Made by a program: the position numbers and the translations under genes | Assembly (NCBI RefSeq): GCF_002234675.1 | Contig: NC_019873.2 | Coordinates: 12,282,735-12,346,734, forward strand | Direction: 5' to 3' | DNA length: 64,000 bases | From: Oryzias latipes | Lineage: Eukaryota > Chordata > Actinopteri > Beloniformes > Adrianichthyidae | Shown here: positions 33,045-45,230 of the stretch, in pieces | Layout: each line of letters opens with the position of its first letter | Numbering within the stretch: the stretch's first letter is position 1 | Notes under the pieces: generated by a model | What the model saw: the letters and a program-made list of their open reading frames with translations, nothing else | What the model was told of the DNA's origin: nothing | Database searches by the model: none

Positions 33045-33397
33045 CAGGAATCCCCCGCCCATTCGCGGTTTAATATTTGCGTCCCGCCCATTCGCGGGTG
33101 GCCGCAGATGACGTGACATCACAAGCGTGAGACACATAACAGCGCTCATTCCGCGAATTTTGAAAAAAGATTTGCTCTGTACTTTACTGTAAAGTATTGT
33201 TTACGCGTTTAAGATGCCATGCAAACGCCCTGCATCATCTCCAGCTTCTGGAAATGAACCCAAACGGCAGAAAAAGGTTCTGACTCTGCAGAGGCTCTGG
33301 CTCTGGGAGTTTTAAAAACAGCGTCAATTATTCGCGGATTTTCGTTATTCGCTGGGGGGTGAGGAACGTAACCCCCGCGAATACGGGGGGATTACTG
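33045..33397 (+). mobile_element. Tigger/pogo deletion derivative with TA target site
   Basis: Left end CAGGAATCCCCCGCCCATTC; right end reverse-complements to CAGTAATCCCCCCGTATTCG. TA flanks both sides (33043-33044, 33398-33399). The interior keeps the start of a transposase frame (33214-33315). Confidence 0.88.
33214..33315 (+). pseudogene. Remnant of Tigger transposase N-terminus (33 codons)
   Basis: Reads MPCKRPASSPASGNEPKRQK then KVLTLQRLWLWEF and stops. The basic KRQKKVLTL stretch resembles the N-terminus of pogo/Tigger (jerky-like) transposases. The rest of the protein has been deleted. Confidence 0.7.
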
Positions 33398-36300
33398 TAT
33401 TTTTTTTTAATTTGGTAACAATTTTAGGTTTAACTTTTTTTTATTCAAGTTTGAATTTTTCTTCACTTTTTTATATTTCTATGAAGTTTACAATATTATT
33501 TTTTCACATTTGCTATTTTTTTTAAATGTTTAATAATTCCTCCAAGTCTGTTTTTTTTATTTACAGTGTCTTTTTTTCAAATTTAAAATTTTGCTTTTCA
33601 AATTTAATTTAATTTCAAATTTACAACTTGGGTTTTCGTTTATTTTAAGCTGACCCTTAGGGAAATAATTTAAAGTAGTAAATTCTGACATCCCCTGCTT
33701 TTCTTACTTTAAAAAATATATACATAATTTTTTTTTTTTTAAGATGCACTGTGTCATAATGCACCTTTGCTTTTAGTAGTTTTTATAAATAGGATATCTT
33801 GAGTTTAAAGATGTCATAAATGTTTTGTTTTTATAAATAAACATCAATGATCTAATATTTTGATGTGATATATATTTGTCTCAAAGTATGTTATATATAT
33901 ATATAAAAAATCAGCTTTTAAAAAAATGTTTGAAGGATTTATTTTGTTTTTCCCCCCTGTTTTTTGCTTTTCTCTTTACTGATCCAAAAAATGATCCGAA
34001 CAGTGACTCTAAAACCTTGACATGATCCAAAACTGTGAGTTTTGTGATTTGCTGCACCCTTAATAAATGATGCTAATAATAACCAGCTCATACAATGATG
34101 TGTTAAAAGTGCTATTGTGCTATTGTGGAAATTTTATTGCAAATCCCTGGATATATTTCCAACTAAAATATTCAACCAGAGCAGAGTCCATCTGAGGCTG
34201 TCAGCTACAGAGAAAACCAACGTCACTGCTATTCATGATAAACTAAGTTTCAGTCATTTTTCTGATGGCTTTAAAAGTCAAACATATTACAGACTGCATA
34301 TGAACTCCATCCAGAGGAGCAAAAATCTCCCAAAGCTGAGACTTGGATCAGCTTCTTAGTGAGCTTTGTTGTGAGGTCAGTGTGTTTGTGGCTGCTGGCT
34401 GTTTGCGTGGAGATAAGTGGAGCAGCGTGGCCGGCAGCTGGACGAGTCTCCTCCCTCACAGAGGCCTCTTTATTTCAGGGCAAACAGCTAGTCAAAGGAG
34501 CCTTTATTTAGTCAAGGAGGCTGCTGTGAGGAGAGCTGAGTTAATGTTAGCACTCAGAGAGGAGGGTACATCTCAAGCTGAGGAAAGACACTGAAGACAG
34601 CAGAGAAAGCTGATCACACAGCAAAAACACAACAAAATAAGAGCACAGTTTAAGCCTTGGAAGAAAAATGAACCAAGACAGTTGTTTACAGCTGCAGAGG
34701 GTGCCATAAATATGAAACAGAAGCTCAGGCGTCACACCTGCAGGTGACTCCAGGTGAAACCTGCTGCTCAGACAACAACAGCTCCCTTCTGACAAAAAAG
34801 CTATAAAAAAACAAAAACAACAGATTTTACTGGAGATTGTGCAACTTCAGGCAAGTAAAGGAAAATAAGAACAAGAGGAAGAAAAAAAGTCAAAACATCT
34901 GAAAGAACTGAACTGAATTGAATCAATGTAAAAACAAAAAAAGGAAGAAAAAAAAACAGTCCTTGAAATCTTTACTACACCAATTCCATCATTCTTCCTG
35001 TACCTCTCTAGAGGAGGGCTTGAGACGGAAACAGCAAAGTGCAAGTTGGGATTCAAAATGTGACATTGGATATTTATAAAACTTATATTTCAATGTATTT
35101 TCTTGTTACTGTACGCAAAAACCTTCAGAAACAGTCAACAGATTCAATTCTCTCCAAACTTTCAATATTCACTGCTTTTGAATCCTGTAGAAAAACATTC
35201 AGATTCCTACTCTGCTTTACAATTCATTAAGGTTGTTCCATCTTCAAATGTCAAAGGCAGACGAGGACAGCCGCAGCATGAAGAGGATGCATTTCAAATT
35301 GACAAACAAAATGACTTCTGTCAAAATGAGGTGACCAGCAGCATCGTGGTGCGTTTGTGTGTGCAGAGCTCCACCAGCCCAACATAGGGAGCACAAAGAG
35401 GTGGAATTATTATAGAAGACACGGGGAGAAAATAGATGTCCGAACACTGGGGCCGTGAGTGGTCACGAGGCTGGAAAAGTCAGCAGCTGCTGCTGGTCAA
35501 ACGAAAAACACACACACAAAGTATGAACTCAAAGAAACAGCCTAGCTTTCCATCCAACTGTTTTTTGTGAGCTATGAAAATAATGTAGAGGGAGCAGAAA
35601 GATCAGTGGTGAACACACAATTCCAATTCCTGAAAATAGGATCTGCGCAGACCTCCAGAAAAATCCACCACGAGTTGATTTCAACAAAAACTGCATTCAA
35701 CACACTATAATAGGATTCTTGTGTCATCCTTGCAGCCTGATGCCCAGGGCAACCATCGTTCTCATTTGTTCCTCCTGAACATCATCTTGACTAATTTTCT
35801 CAAAACCTCTTAGCAGAAATCTGGATTTATTGGCTCCTGATTTGAGTAACTAAAGACTAACTAAACGTCACTTTGATTACTGAGAACTTATCTATGTTCT
35901 TATTTTAGTTTCTTCTCAATTGATTTTTGGGTCACTCTGAAGAGAAATTGTGATATTCTTAACCATTTAAGACCAGAGATGTCAGTGGCAAAACAGACGC
36001 TCATGACATAACTCTTTGACCATTTATGCAATCAAGGTGAATCGGTTGATTCTGACAGGGAGAAAAGCGGCTTTTCATGTAGGCTTTGCAACACATTACT
36101 AACGTTTAGTGTTGTAAGGCTGCTTTTCTCCACTTCAGAATCTACCGGAATTACATTAATTGGATAAATAGCTGAAGAGTTACAGTAGTTGAGAGAATGT
36201 AGACACTGGTGCTGAGGCTCCTGTTCAAAAGGCTTAATAAATTCAAACAAACAAATACAATTTAGATGTTGGATATTACTATTGGCCAACATGTGTTTGA

Positions 36301-37827
36301 AAATATCTGCATGTCATCATGCATCCCAACTATAAAAAATTATGTTTGCAATTCTAATTAAATGTAAACTGTGTGATGTTGACAATACCTCTGTTCAGTG
36401 TAGCAAATTTATTACTTCCAAACCAAAAAATTAAATCTCCTGGGACGAAGAGATTATGAAAATTACCACCTTCCACTCATAACTAAAACAAACAAGCAGG
36501 CATTTAAGAAATCCTGAAGTGTGTGTGCTTAAGGTATGTGAAGCACGCAGGAAGTTTTGCCAAGGGCACAAAGCAGTTAAATAACTTATGTATTCCATCC
36601 ATAATGATGCATTTATGCATCTTCAGCCTGGAAATGACTTTGACCTGAAGAGGACTCATCATGGAAGCTGGTGTCTGCATAATTAGAGCTCCAAATAACC
36701 TCTATATAGCCTCCTAAAGCCTCCTAAATCCATTTTTACAGAATATCAATCGTTTCTTCTTTTTTTTGGTTTTACTCTTTAAAAGCTGCTGAGACGAACG
36801 ATCATACAGAAAAGTGATCTTCATTAATTACTCAAGCTCCAGCCACAGACTCAAACCTGAATTTTTTCTGCACACAGAAATGTCTGACAGTTAAACTAAA
36901 TGCTGTTAAATCATTAAGATTTGTGTTCCTTAAATCAGGGCTCCTAAGAGCAGACAGACACTTTAGTCAGCATATTTTGAGGCAGTGTGTTTAAACCATC
37001 ACACTGGAAACACCAGCGTTTCTTTTTTCTGAAAGTAAAGAAGAGACCAGCAAAGCTTTGGAGCCATTTTTATGTGAGCAACAGCAACAGTGCTAGAACA
37101 AAGCAGGACAAGAAGGTAGACAGGTCCTTTGACAACTTTACATCTTCATGGTGAAGAAATTTTGAAATGATGCTTTACTTTTTCTCTCAAATCAAATCAA
37201 ATCTAATTATCTAAAATGTAAACATAAAACATCTAAGCTACAGCAGCTCCGTGACAGTCCTAAAGTTCTGCAAGTTTCTAAAAGTTCGGGGGCCTTTCTT
37301 AAAGTTCAGCAACTTTTCAGAAGCCTCAAAGTCTTCTTAAAATTCCACAGCCATCCAAAAATGTAATACAGTAGTTTTACCAAGTTCAAGTAAATCTGCC
37401 TTCAAGCAAAAAAGGCAGACAGCTGATGTTTACATTCTTTGGCGAAGTATTGGTAAGTTTGAAGACTTGAGTGTGAGAAAAAAGCTGTGAAACCAGTATT
37501 AGTGCAACAAAAGATTGCAGTTTGCTGCCACAGAATCTTTGAGCAAAGCGAGACTGAGTGACATCCTGCAGCTCAGGCCAGGTCCAGTCTCATGGCACAC
37601 CATGAAGTCAGTTCTGTTGAAACAATAAAGATCCCATCCAGAACCACAAACACACCAGTCTACCTTTTAATGAGGATAAAACCATGTTGGCATATCTGAG
37701 TTTGTAACAAGCAGCCAGAGATGCCAACAGAAATACTAACCTGAGCAGCTCCTCTCAGCTGTCGTCTTTTCTCTGAATAAACACTTTTTCTGCCAGGGCA
37801 TCCACGCACACACCTACACTCCCAGCT

Positions 37828-38322
37828 GTGAATAGTACAGACCACCTACAGCTTCTCAGAAGCAGCCAGCACGAGGAGCTCGGGATCCTGGCAGGAAGAA
37901 GAAATCAAGCGCTCAGATTTCCACTCACCGCAGTTAAAGCTGACAACTATCCCAAAACCAACAGAGGATGGAGACGAGCTAGGATGCAGAGGCCATCGAA
38001 GCATAACAGCAGCCAGCAAAGTGAACAGAAAGAGCAGAAACGTGGGAGGAAGCCGCTGCCTTCACAGAAGCCAGACACAGTGGGAAATTTCAGCAGCCGG
38101 GTTTGTGTGCAGGGATGTTTTGTCACAGCCGCAGCCTGCAGGACAGCCAAGAACACAAAACCACCCACTGCTCCTGCATTTGGAGCAGACGCCCGTCCCG
38201 TGCTGCCTCCTGTCAGACAGACGCCTGGCTGTTCCACCGACAGAAACACTGTTCTACTATGCAGAGGCAGAAGCATGACGACAAAAACTTTCCACACACT
38301 CCATAATGTTTTTTGTTTATAA
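37828..38322 (+). other. Long unexplained open frame (164 codons)
   Basis: Overlapped on the minus strand by another 129-codon frame (38336-37947). The region is less AT-rich than its surroundings, which lengthens frames by chance. Composition is Arg/Ser/Pro-rich with no domain, no signal peptide and no relation to known splice sites. Probably not coding. Confidence 0.12.
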
Positions 38323-38814
38323 AAAGCCACCTCCAAACGTCCTCTGTGATTGGTCAGCTGTCGGTTTACTGTAGAGGCATCTTAAAACCAGACAGAGCAC
38401 CATTTTCTTCTTTCAACCCGCCAAACACAGATAACAGATCACAGCTCTTAATCTATGTTGATCCAAACAAAGTGACTCCACCAACACACCTCGAGAACCA
38501 AACAGATCCTCTCACCTGGATATACACCAGTATGGATTTTTTTCTTCAAAAATAAGGACAATAAACCAGTGCTCCTCTCTTTTAAAGCAAAACAAAAATA
38601 ATAGAAGATAAGACAAAGCTGACCTGACAACACTCTGAAGGGAGAAAAAAAAACTTCAGAAAAATATGGATACACTGATTTACTTGTTAAAACCCAGCTC
38701 TACACTGACACAGAAAGACCTCTTTCCACAGCTTTTAATATGCAAGTCTTATTTGTTTCCAAATGTAATAAAAATGTTCCTCCTAAAACAACTAACCTTA
38801 TGGATGTACTACAA

Positions 38815-38912
38815 TGAAAATCGTATTTCTAATGAACTCCTGCCGCTCTGCAGAAACTATGTCTTGATTTTGGCTATAATGTCTTAAATTATAATTTTAA
38901 ACTCCACATTTT
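38815..38912 (+). repeat. Dispersed repeat, partial copy
   Basis: Shares AATGAACTCCTGCCGCTCTG and CAGAAACTATGTC with the copies at 9745-10090 and 46600-46985. Confidence 0.55.
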
Positions 38913-39174
38913 GATGATGTGCACAACATTAAACTAGAACAGAACCATTTTTACTTTTGAGTGCCAATAAAAATCTTGCATATTATTAAACAAAACATCA
39001 CTTAAACAAAAAAAATGTTATTTGTAAATTATGGTGGAAAATAAGTATTTTACAATAATAATACTAATGGATTGGATTTATCTGTGCTTTTCCAGACGCT
39101 CAAAGCACTTACAATTCATCTCCATGATTTGGTCAATAACAAAAGTTCAACTCAATACTTTGTTATGTACCAGG

Positions 39175-39345
39175 GGCCTCAAACTCAATTTACCTTGGGG
39201 CCACTGAAGGCAGGGTCTAGCTGAGGCTGGGCTGGAACTTCAGCGCGCACACACACGCGAACAACTTATGAGTGTCTAAGAGCCAATGCCAGTTTGAATC
39301 AGAAATGAAAAAAAAAAATGAAAAAAAAATCAAATCTTCTCAGAC
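39175..39345. mobile_element. hAT-like fragment
   Basis: Begins CAGGGGCCTCAAACTCAATT followed by GGGGCCACTGAAGGCAGGG, typical of the CAGGGGTGTCAAACT hAT family. The right end is not found. Confidence 0.45.
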
Positions 39346-39544
39346 TTTTTACTATATTTTATAACATAGGATAAGATGAACAAGGACCCTGGTGTAAACA
39401 AGTTGTGTATAACTTCCTCAGGTGCATCCCTTCATTGGTAGTAGATTTGTAAGGAACATGTACTATACTATTAACTATACTCTATTATCAACTGTTTTTT
39501 GTACAAAATGTGCTTCTAAAACTCTATCAAATAAAACAACGGTA

Positions 39545-40260
39545 TTTAATACATACTGTTGTTTGGCAATGACAGCAGTTAAACATTTTCTGTAAGTCTT
39601 CACAAGGTCTTCAAAAACTTTTCATGGGATTTTGGTCCATTCCTCCATGCAGATCTCCTCTATAGCAATGATGTCTTGGGGCTGTCGCTGGGCAAAACTG
39701 ACTTTTAACTCCCTCCAAATACTTTTTATGGGCTTGAGATGTGGAGACTGGCTAGGCCACTCCAGGACTTTGAAATGCTTCTCACGAAGCCACTCCTTTG
39801 TTACCCGGACAATGTGTTTGGATTGTTGTCATGCTCAAAGACCTAACCACGTTTCATCTTCAATGCCCTTGCTGATGGACGGTTTTCACTCAAAATCTGA
39901 TAATATATGGCACGATTCATTCTTTCCTTTACACAGATCAGTCGTCCTGGTCCCTTTGCTAAAAAACAGCCTGAAAGCATGTTTCCAACCCCATGCTTTA
40001 CATTATGGTTTGGTGTTCTTTGGATGCAACTCAGTGTGTTACTGATGGTAGCCTTTGTTACTTCGGTCCCAGCTCTCTGCAGGTCTCTACACTAGGTCTA
40101 CCTACGTGGTTTCTTGGATTTTTGCTTACCGTTCTTGTGATCATTTTGACCCCACGGAGTAATATCTGGGGGGAAGCCCCAGATGGAGGGAGATTATCAG
40201 GGGTCTTGTACGTCTTCCATTTCCTAATAATTGCTACCACAGAGGATTTTTTCTTTTATC
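39545..40260 (-). mobile_element. Decayed, internally deleted Tc1-like transposon
   Basis: The plus strand carries the well-known antisense Tc1 text, e.g. CATTCCTCCATGCAGATCTC and GATCAGTCGTCCTGGTCCC. Minus-strand translation near 40058-40240 gives VAIIRKWKTYKTPDNLPPSG, then TRTVSKNPR, matching the helix-turn-helix region of Tc1 transposases. The middle and catalytic parts are missing or frameshifted. Not functional. Confidence 0.85.
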
Positions 40261-40751
40261 AAATATTTTTCTTCAGAACATCAAAAAGAAAAGATGCTAC
40301 ACATGTTTTGTTTTAAAATGTATTACACAAAAAAGAACATGAGTAAATCTCTAGAGCCAAGGGTCAAAGGCTGAACATAAACATCAAGTTACTGGTAGAG
40401 GCAAGCGGTCCTATATTATAAACAAATCTGTATTAATATCACTGCATTAACTCAAACACTTCCAGGAGTCAATTGCACCTTCCATTCATCAAGACCTTTA
40501 TCAGAGTTCGCAGTCAAAACTGAAAGATGCCTTTTCCAATCCATGTAACCAAAGGCTCCTGTGAGGCCTATCAGACTGGCTTATCCAGGAGAAGATGACA
40601 AGACCTCAGTAGGTCGGGATGAGGGAGTCAGGGGTCAGCATTAAGGTCGAGGGTCAAAGTCACTTCAGAAGGATTTCTGCTCTTATCAGCCTGAATTACT
40701 GATAAAGGACAAGTAAATCCCACCAAGGAATGAAAGACATCTGTATAACTG

Positions 40752-41281
40752 CCACGTTGACATAGGTTACAAACATCTAACATAACAGGGCTCCATCTGA
40801 TTGGTCAACAATGTGAAGGCGTCCATCCGATTGGTCAAATGCATTAAGGGATTTATTTGATTCGTTAAATGGTTCAAGCTGCCATTAGATTGTTTTAACA
40901 CATTTAAGGTTTATGATTTATTGCGATATTTGCCGTTAGAAGCACCATGAAAACTTCTGAACTAGTGTTACCTACTACACTGCAGTGCTCTCTTCAAAAC
41001 ATCTGAAACAGACTAGAGCAGATTTAAGTTTGATATGGTCTATTTTCAGTCATTGAAAAGTGTAGAAATAAGTGATGTCACCAGAATGCACCAAATTGCA
41101 CCATATTAAAAGTTTCCGGGGGGGCATGCCCCCGGACCCTCCTAAAGTTGCAAGCACCTGCGGAGCGGCGGGTCCCGCTATGCGCGGTGTCGGGCCAGTA
41201 AGTTTCAGGCAGGGCCAGTAAGTTTCAAAAACTACTGGCCCTGTGGGCCAGTGCAAATTTCTGGGCTATGTCAACCCCTGA
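40752..41281. repeat. 530-bp direct repeat, copy 2
   Basis: Gapless match to 31261-31790. It lacks the left ~870 bp of the composite element. The left edge begins CCACGTTGACATAG, which by itself resembles the element's terminal repeat (GGTTGACATAG). Confidence 0.95.
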
Positions 41282-41399
41282 GGTGTGACTGTTTTTTTAA
41301 ACTTTTCAATGGTTGTGATTAAAAATTTGATGAAAATGAAAACTGTTGTGTGCCTTTGCTGTGAATTTTCTTGATCTGGTTCTCATTCATTCATTAATC

Positions 41400-41765
41400 T
41401 TCTTAACTGTTTATTCAACTTTCGGGGTCACGGGGTTGCTGGAGCCTATCCCGGCCACTTGGGCGTAGGCAAGGGATGCCCTGGACTGGTCGCCAGTCTG
41501 TCGCAGGGTAGAATATCCTCAATCACACATCCATTCACTTTCACACTCACACCTATGGTCAATTTAGAGTTGCCAATCAAACTATGTAGCATGTTTTTGG
41601 ACGGTGGGAAGAAGCTGGAGATCCTGGAGAAAACCCACGCATGCACGGGGAGAACATGCAAACTCCACACAGAAAGGTCCCCCGTTGTGTTTTTCATGTC
41701 CCCCAGCCGGGACTTGAACCGGGGCCTTCTTGCTGTGAGGCACCGCCACCGTGCAGCTCTGGTTC
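41400..41765 (+). mobile_element. L2-like LINE or SINE 3' tail
   Basis: Contains GGTCACGGGGTTGCTGGAGC, CTATCCCGGCCACTTGGGCG, a GGACGGTGGGAAGAAGC block and AACCGGGGCCTTCTTGC. This order of blocks is characteristic of the 3' region shared by L2-type LINEs and related SINEs in fish. No reverse transcriptase is present. Confidence 0.75.
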
Positions 41766-42699
41766 TCTCCTCTGGTTAATCTGCAATATTATTTAATTTT
41801 TATTTATTTTAAACTGTTTTCATCATATCATCCCACTCTGTTAAGTTCCATCTATTTTATCTGTTTTTGCTTTTTTGTTCTTATTTTCCTGTTCTTACTT
41901 TCCAGTGGACTACAGGTGGAAATTAGCAATTTTGCTATAACCTGGCACATCACATCTTTTCACATTTCATGTGATCAATGTTCTTTTGTGCTTTGTCTCT
42001 CTTTTTAAAGAAATAAACTCTTAAAACAAGACGGATGCTGACCGAGAAGAGGCTCCCTTAAAGCTGGAATTCCTTTTCCAATTCCTCAACAATCCCCAAG
42101 AGTGAGCGGGAGGCCGGAAACATAATCTACTTCAGTTTGAACTGAGCTTTGGCATAAAAACTGCTGCGTTGAGGCGATCTGAATTATTTACTAGGGTGGG
42201 CTGGGAAGCTTCAGAGCGGAGATCAATACAAGTGAAGGACAACTAGAGTCTCCAGAGATGGAGATCATGGAGGCTGGGTCGACCTTCAGGTGGCACATAA
42301 CAAAAGGAGAAGCAGTAGAGAGAAGCTTCTGCATTGTTAAAACTTGAAGCACTAAACACATGAAGTAGGCAAGAAGAGAATAATGGCAGAAGTTTTTAGT
42401 TTGAAAACAATAATCTTCCATTTGAAAAAAACAAGAAATTCCTGCAGAAAATGTCAGATCACTTACGAATATTAAACCATAACTGGATTTAAAAAGAAAA
42501 AGAAAAAAAATCAAAGCTACTCCAAACTTTGTTGGACAAACTTTTCAGTTCGTTATGAAGAATATTTGATTGTATCCGAGTTGGTAGACAAGCAAACTTT
42601 CAATAATTATAATAATAATACTTTTTTAAATGACAAAAACCAACAGATCAAATCTGTAAGATGAGAAAGCATCCGCTGGTCTAAGTCCTGTCTTCAGAA

Positions 42700-43260
42700 C
42701 ACAAAATACCTCTGCAGGAATGAGTGAGCAGCCAAGGGGGAGGAGGTAAAGAATCAGTCCTCTGTGCGTTTCATTTACTGCCTTTATTTATCTGCTGTAG
42801 TGCAGCAGGAGCTGGGGAGGAGAGGGGTGGATTGCATGTTTTCCTCTCCAGCTCAGCCACTCTGTCTCCAGGTCGCTGGGGTAAGGAGAAGAGGAGGAAG
42901 GGAGGGAGGTGAGGCGGAAAGACAAGAGTGCTGGAGATGTGAAACCTGATCCCACTCCCTCCTTCCTCTACTCCTCCTCCTCCTCCGCTGCCACCTCACC
43001 AGAGAGCCTCAGCGACTCTTGGAGTAATCTGATCCCGTTTCTCCAGACTGGAAATGCTCTCTAACGGAGGGAGAGGTGGAGGAGGGAAGGAAAATGAAGA
43101 AAAGGAGGGAAAAGAAAGATAGAAATAGAGCAGTGGAAGAGGAGAGATCCCCAGGCTCAAACTGGCAACAATCCCAGCAGAGAAAAACTTGTGACAAAGC
43201 AGATGGAGTGAAGGAGAAGAAAACACTATAAAGCCTCAATAATCACTTTACGGCAGAAAA
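42700..43260. promoter_or_regulatory. Purine/pyrimidine-rich block with a minus-strand splice-donor candidate
   Basis: GAGG/CCTC-rich sequence with a minus-strand stretch ending GCTGAGGCTCTCTG followed by GTGAGGTGG at about 43003. This could be the donor of an alternative 5' non-coding exon of bmpr1a. There is no other support. Confidence 0.2.
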
Positions 43261-43504
43261 ACAGAGACAAGAGAAAACGTTGAATGAGAGAATGAAAGAA
43301 AACATGACAAACACAGGAGTCTGATCAGCAATATGGATCAAATTAAGAAACAACCAAACTAATTCACAAATAGAACAAGACACTGAAATCTTATTAAGAG
43401 ATGGGCTTCATTTTCCTTTTTATTTTCCATTGAGAAGGTAAATCAGTAAAACAGTGAGTATGTCTGTGATTTACGATTCAGTACAATTGCTTAAAAGAAG
43501 ATAC

Positions 43505-43965
43505 ATTGTTCCCCCATGTATTCACGTTTCACTGCTCGCAGATTTTTTTTTTCCATTCGTGTGACTTCTCCGGTTCTTCACAATACAAAAACTCAGCTCA
43601 CGGCGCTCGTATGAGACGTTTGCGTCCGAAGGAGGTGCTGCGGGGGAGGAGGGGGGCAGAGGAAGTGCATGCCGGCCCGACGGCGTCTTTGCCGGCTGCT
43701 AAGCAATATTTAACAGCTGTTGCCATCGGTTCCTGAATAGCTACCAACTGAAGTTTGTGCCCCTGCATGGAGAAATGGCATCAGCTGACTCAGAACCAGA
43801 CGAAAAACAATCCTGAAACGCTGAGGAAGATAATCGCATCATCTGGAGCAGGTCTTTGATACGAATGAAACCAGACTCTTCTGGAAGAAGACAACCCTTT
43901 TGCACCTAAATGATGAAGGAGGAAGCATGGGCTCTTGGTTTTAAGGCACAGAGAGAGAGAGTGAC
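43505..43965 (+). mobile_element. Decayed Tigger/pogo transposon with transposase remnants
   Basis: The left end (TTCCCCCATGTATTCACG) resembles the Tigger terminus. About 43846-43890 translates to EQVFDTNETRLFWKK, close to the pogo/Tigger catalytic-core motif (E-x-GLFWK), and about 43912-43947 gives MKEEAWALGFKA. Frames do not connect. Confidence 0.6.
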
Positions 43966-44128
43966 ACTCCTAATGTGCGTTATACTGTAAAGTTTGTTAT
44001 GGTACAATCAAATATCATCAGAAAAGTATTTTTTTGCCAGAACAAACACAACAAAATCCCCTTAAGGAAAATTGTATACGTACATTTCATGCTCCAACCT
44101 GTTATCCAGGAGCCTCAGCAACTCCTAT

Positions 44129-44580
44129 GCTACTACATTCACACCAGCCTCCGCAATGTGCTTTCAAGCAGCAAATTTCAACAAAAAGTCTAAATATGCG
44201 TTTTGGGCTTCCACATTAAAAACTACGCACATTTTAAATACTGTTTTCGGACTTGGATGCGTTGAATGTTAAACAAGTTAAACTTTGACCAACCAGGGAC
44301 TCGGATTTGGTAGTGACATACGGTCAGCGTCCTTTTGCATTCATGGAACTGCCAACCATTTGAAAAGTGATCATGAAGGAGAAATTACTATTAATTACTG
44401 CTTGTACCCAGACAGAATTATATAACACCAAGTCAGTCATATATCAGAATAGAGATGTGAAAGAAAGAGCCTGGAGCAAGATTTGCACCGCATCGACATT
44501 TCGCACCAAGGCTTTTCCAATTGTGTGTAAACGCGCTATAGCGACAATTCAATGTAAACACTGAATGCTGTACATAGCAT
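44129..44580 (+). mobile_element. PIF/Harbinger-like MITE copy
   Basis: Left end GCTACTACATTCACACC; interior shares GGGACTCGGATTTGGTA with the 52444 copy. The right end is decayed and its limit approximate. Confidence 0.55.
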
Positions 44581-45208
44581 TACTCAGATCCTGCTGGACA
44601 GTCGATAAATTTAAGAAGTTGGCACAAATCATTTGCATGTAGATTCTGATGAGGTGTTCAGCTAAGCACAGCACTGCCATCCCTCTCTAGAGTTTTCTGC
44701 AAACTGTAAAGCAGGTAAAACTGCATTTCCGCTGATCCTGGAGCCTGAGCTCAGCACTGAGGTGCCTCCTCCGGTACAGAGGTCAGGGTGTCGTTTTATT
44801 AGAGCAGATCTGCACACACAGAGCAGACTGAGCGACACCAAGAACTAATCACCGAAGGAGACTATCAGCAGCTCGGCTCCGATGGTCCCTGCAGATGCTG
44901 TCCTGGCCAAGCACCTGCAGATATCCACAGAGATAATTGGACCTCCACCGAGCTTCACCCTTCTATGAGTTACTGATAGAAAATAAGGAAGCATCATCCA
45001 GTATGACGTAGCAGTCATGTTTGAAGTTGATCTGCTCAAACTTACATTTTTGTTGTTATTCTATTTTTTTCCGATTGGAATCTGCAGTTTTGTGCATTGA
45101 GCTTCTTCTGTTGGTTTCCACCACAGAGGCTCTCCTCGTTACTTATGTAACTGTAATCAGCAGGCGAGCTGTGGAATGTACAGCTGCTTGGATTACACTA
45201 CATTTCAA

Positions 45209-45230
45209 CCCCCCCCCCCCCCCCCCCCCC
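45209..45230. repeat. Poly-C tract (22 C)
   Basis: Uninterrupted run of C. Length is prone to sequencing and replication error. Confidence 0.95.

Noticed and set aside
37240..37345. Tandem repeat of AAAGTTC-containing units
   Set aside because: Units are too degenerate and irregular (three or four loose matches) to call a repeat array.
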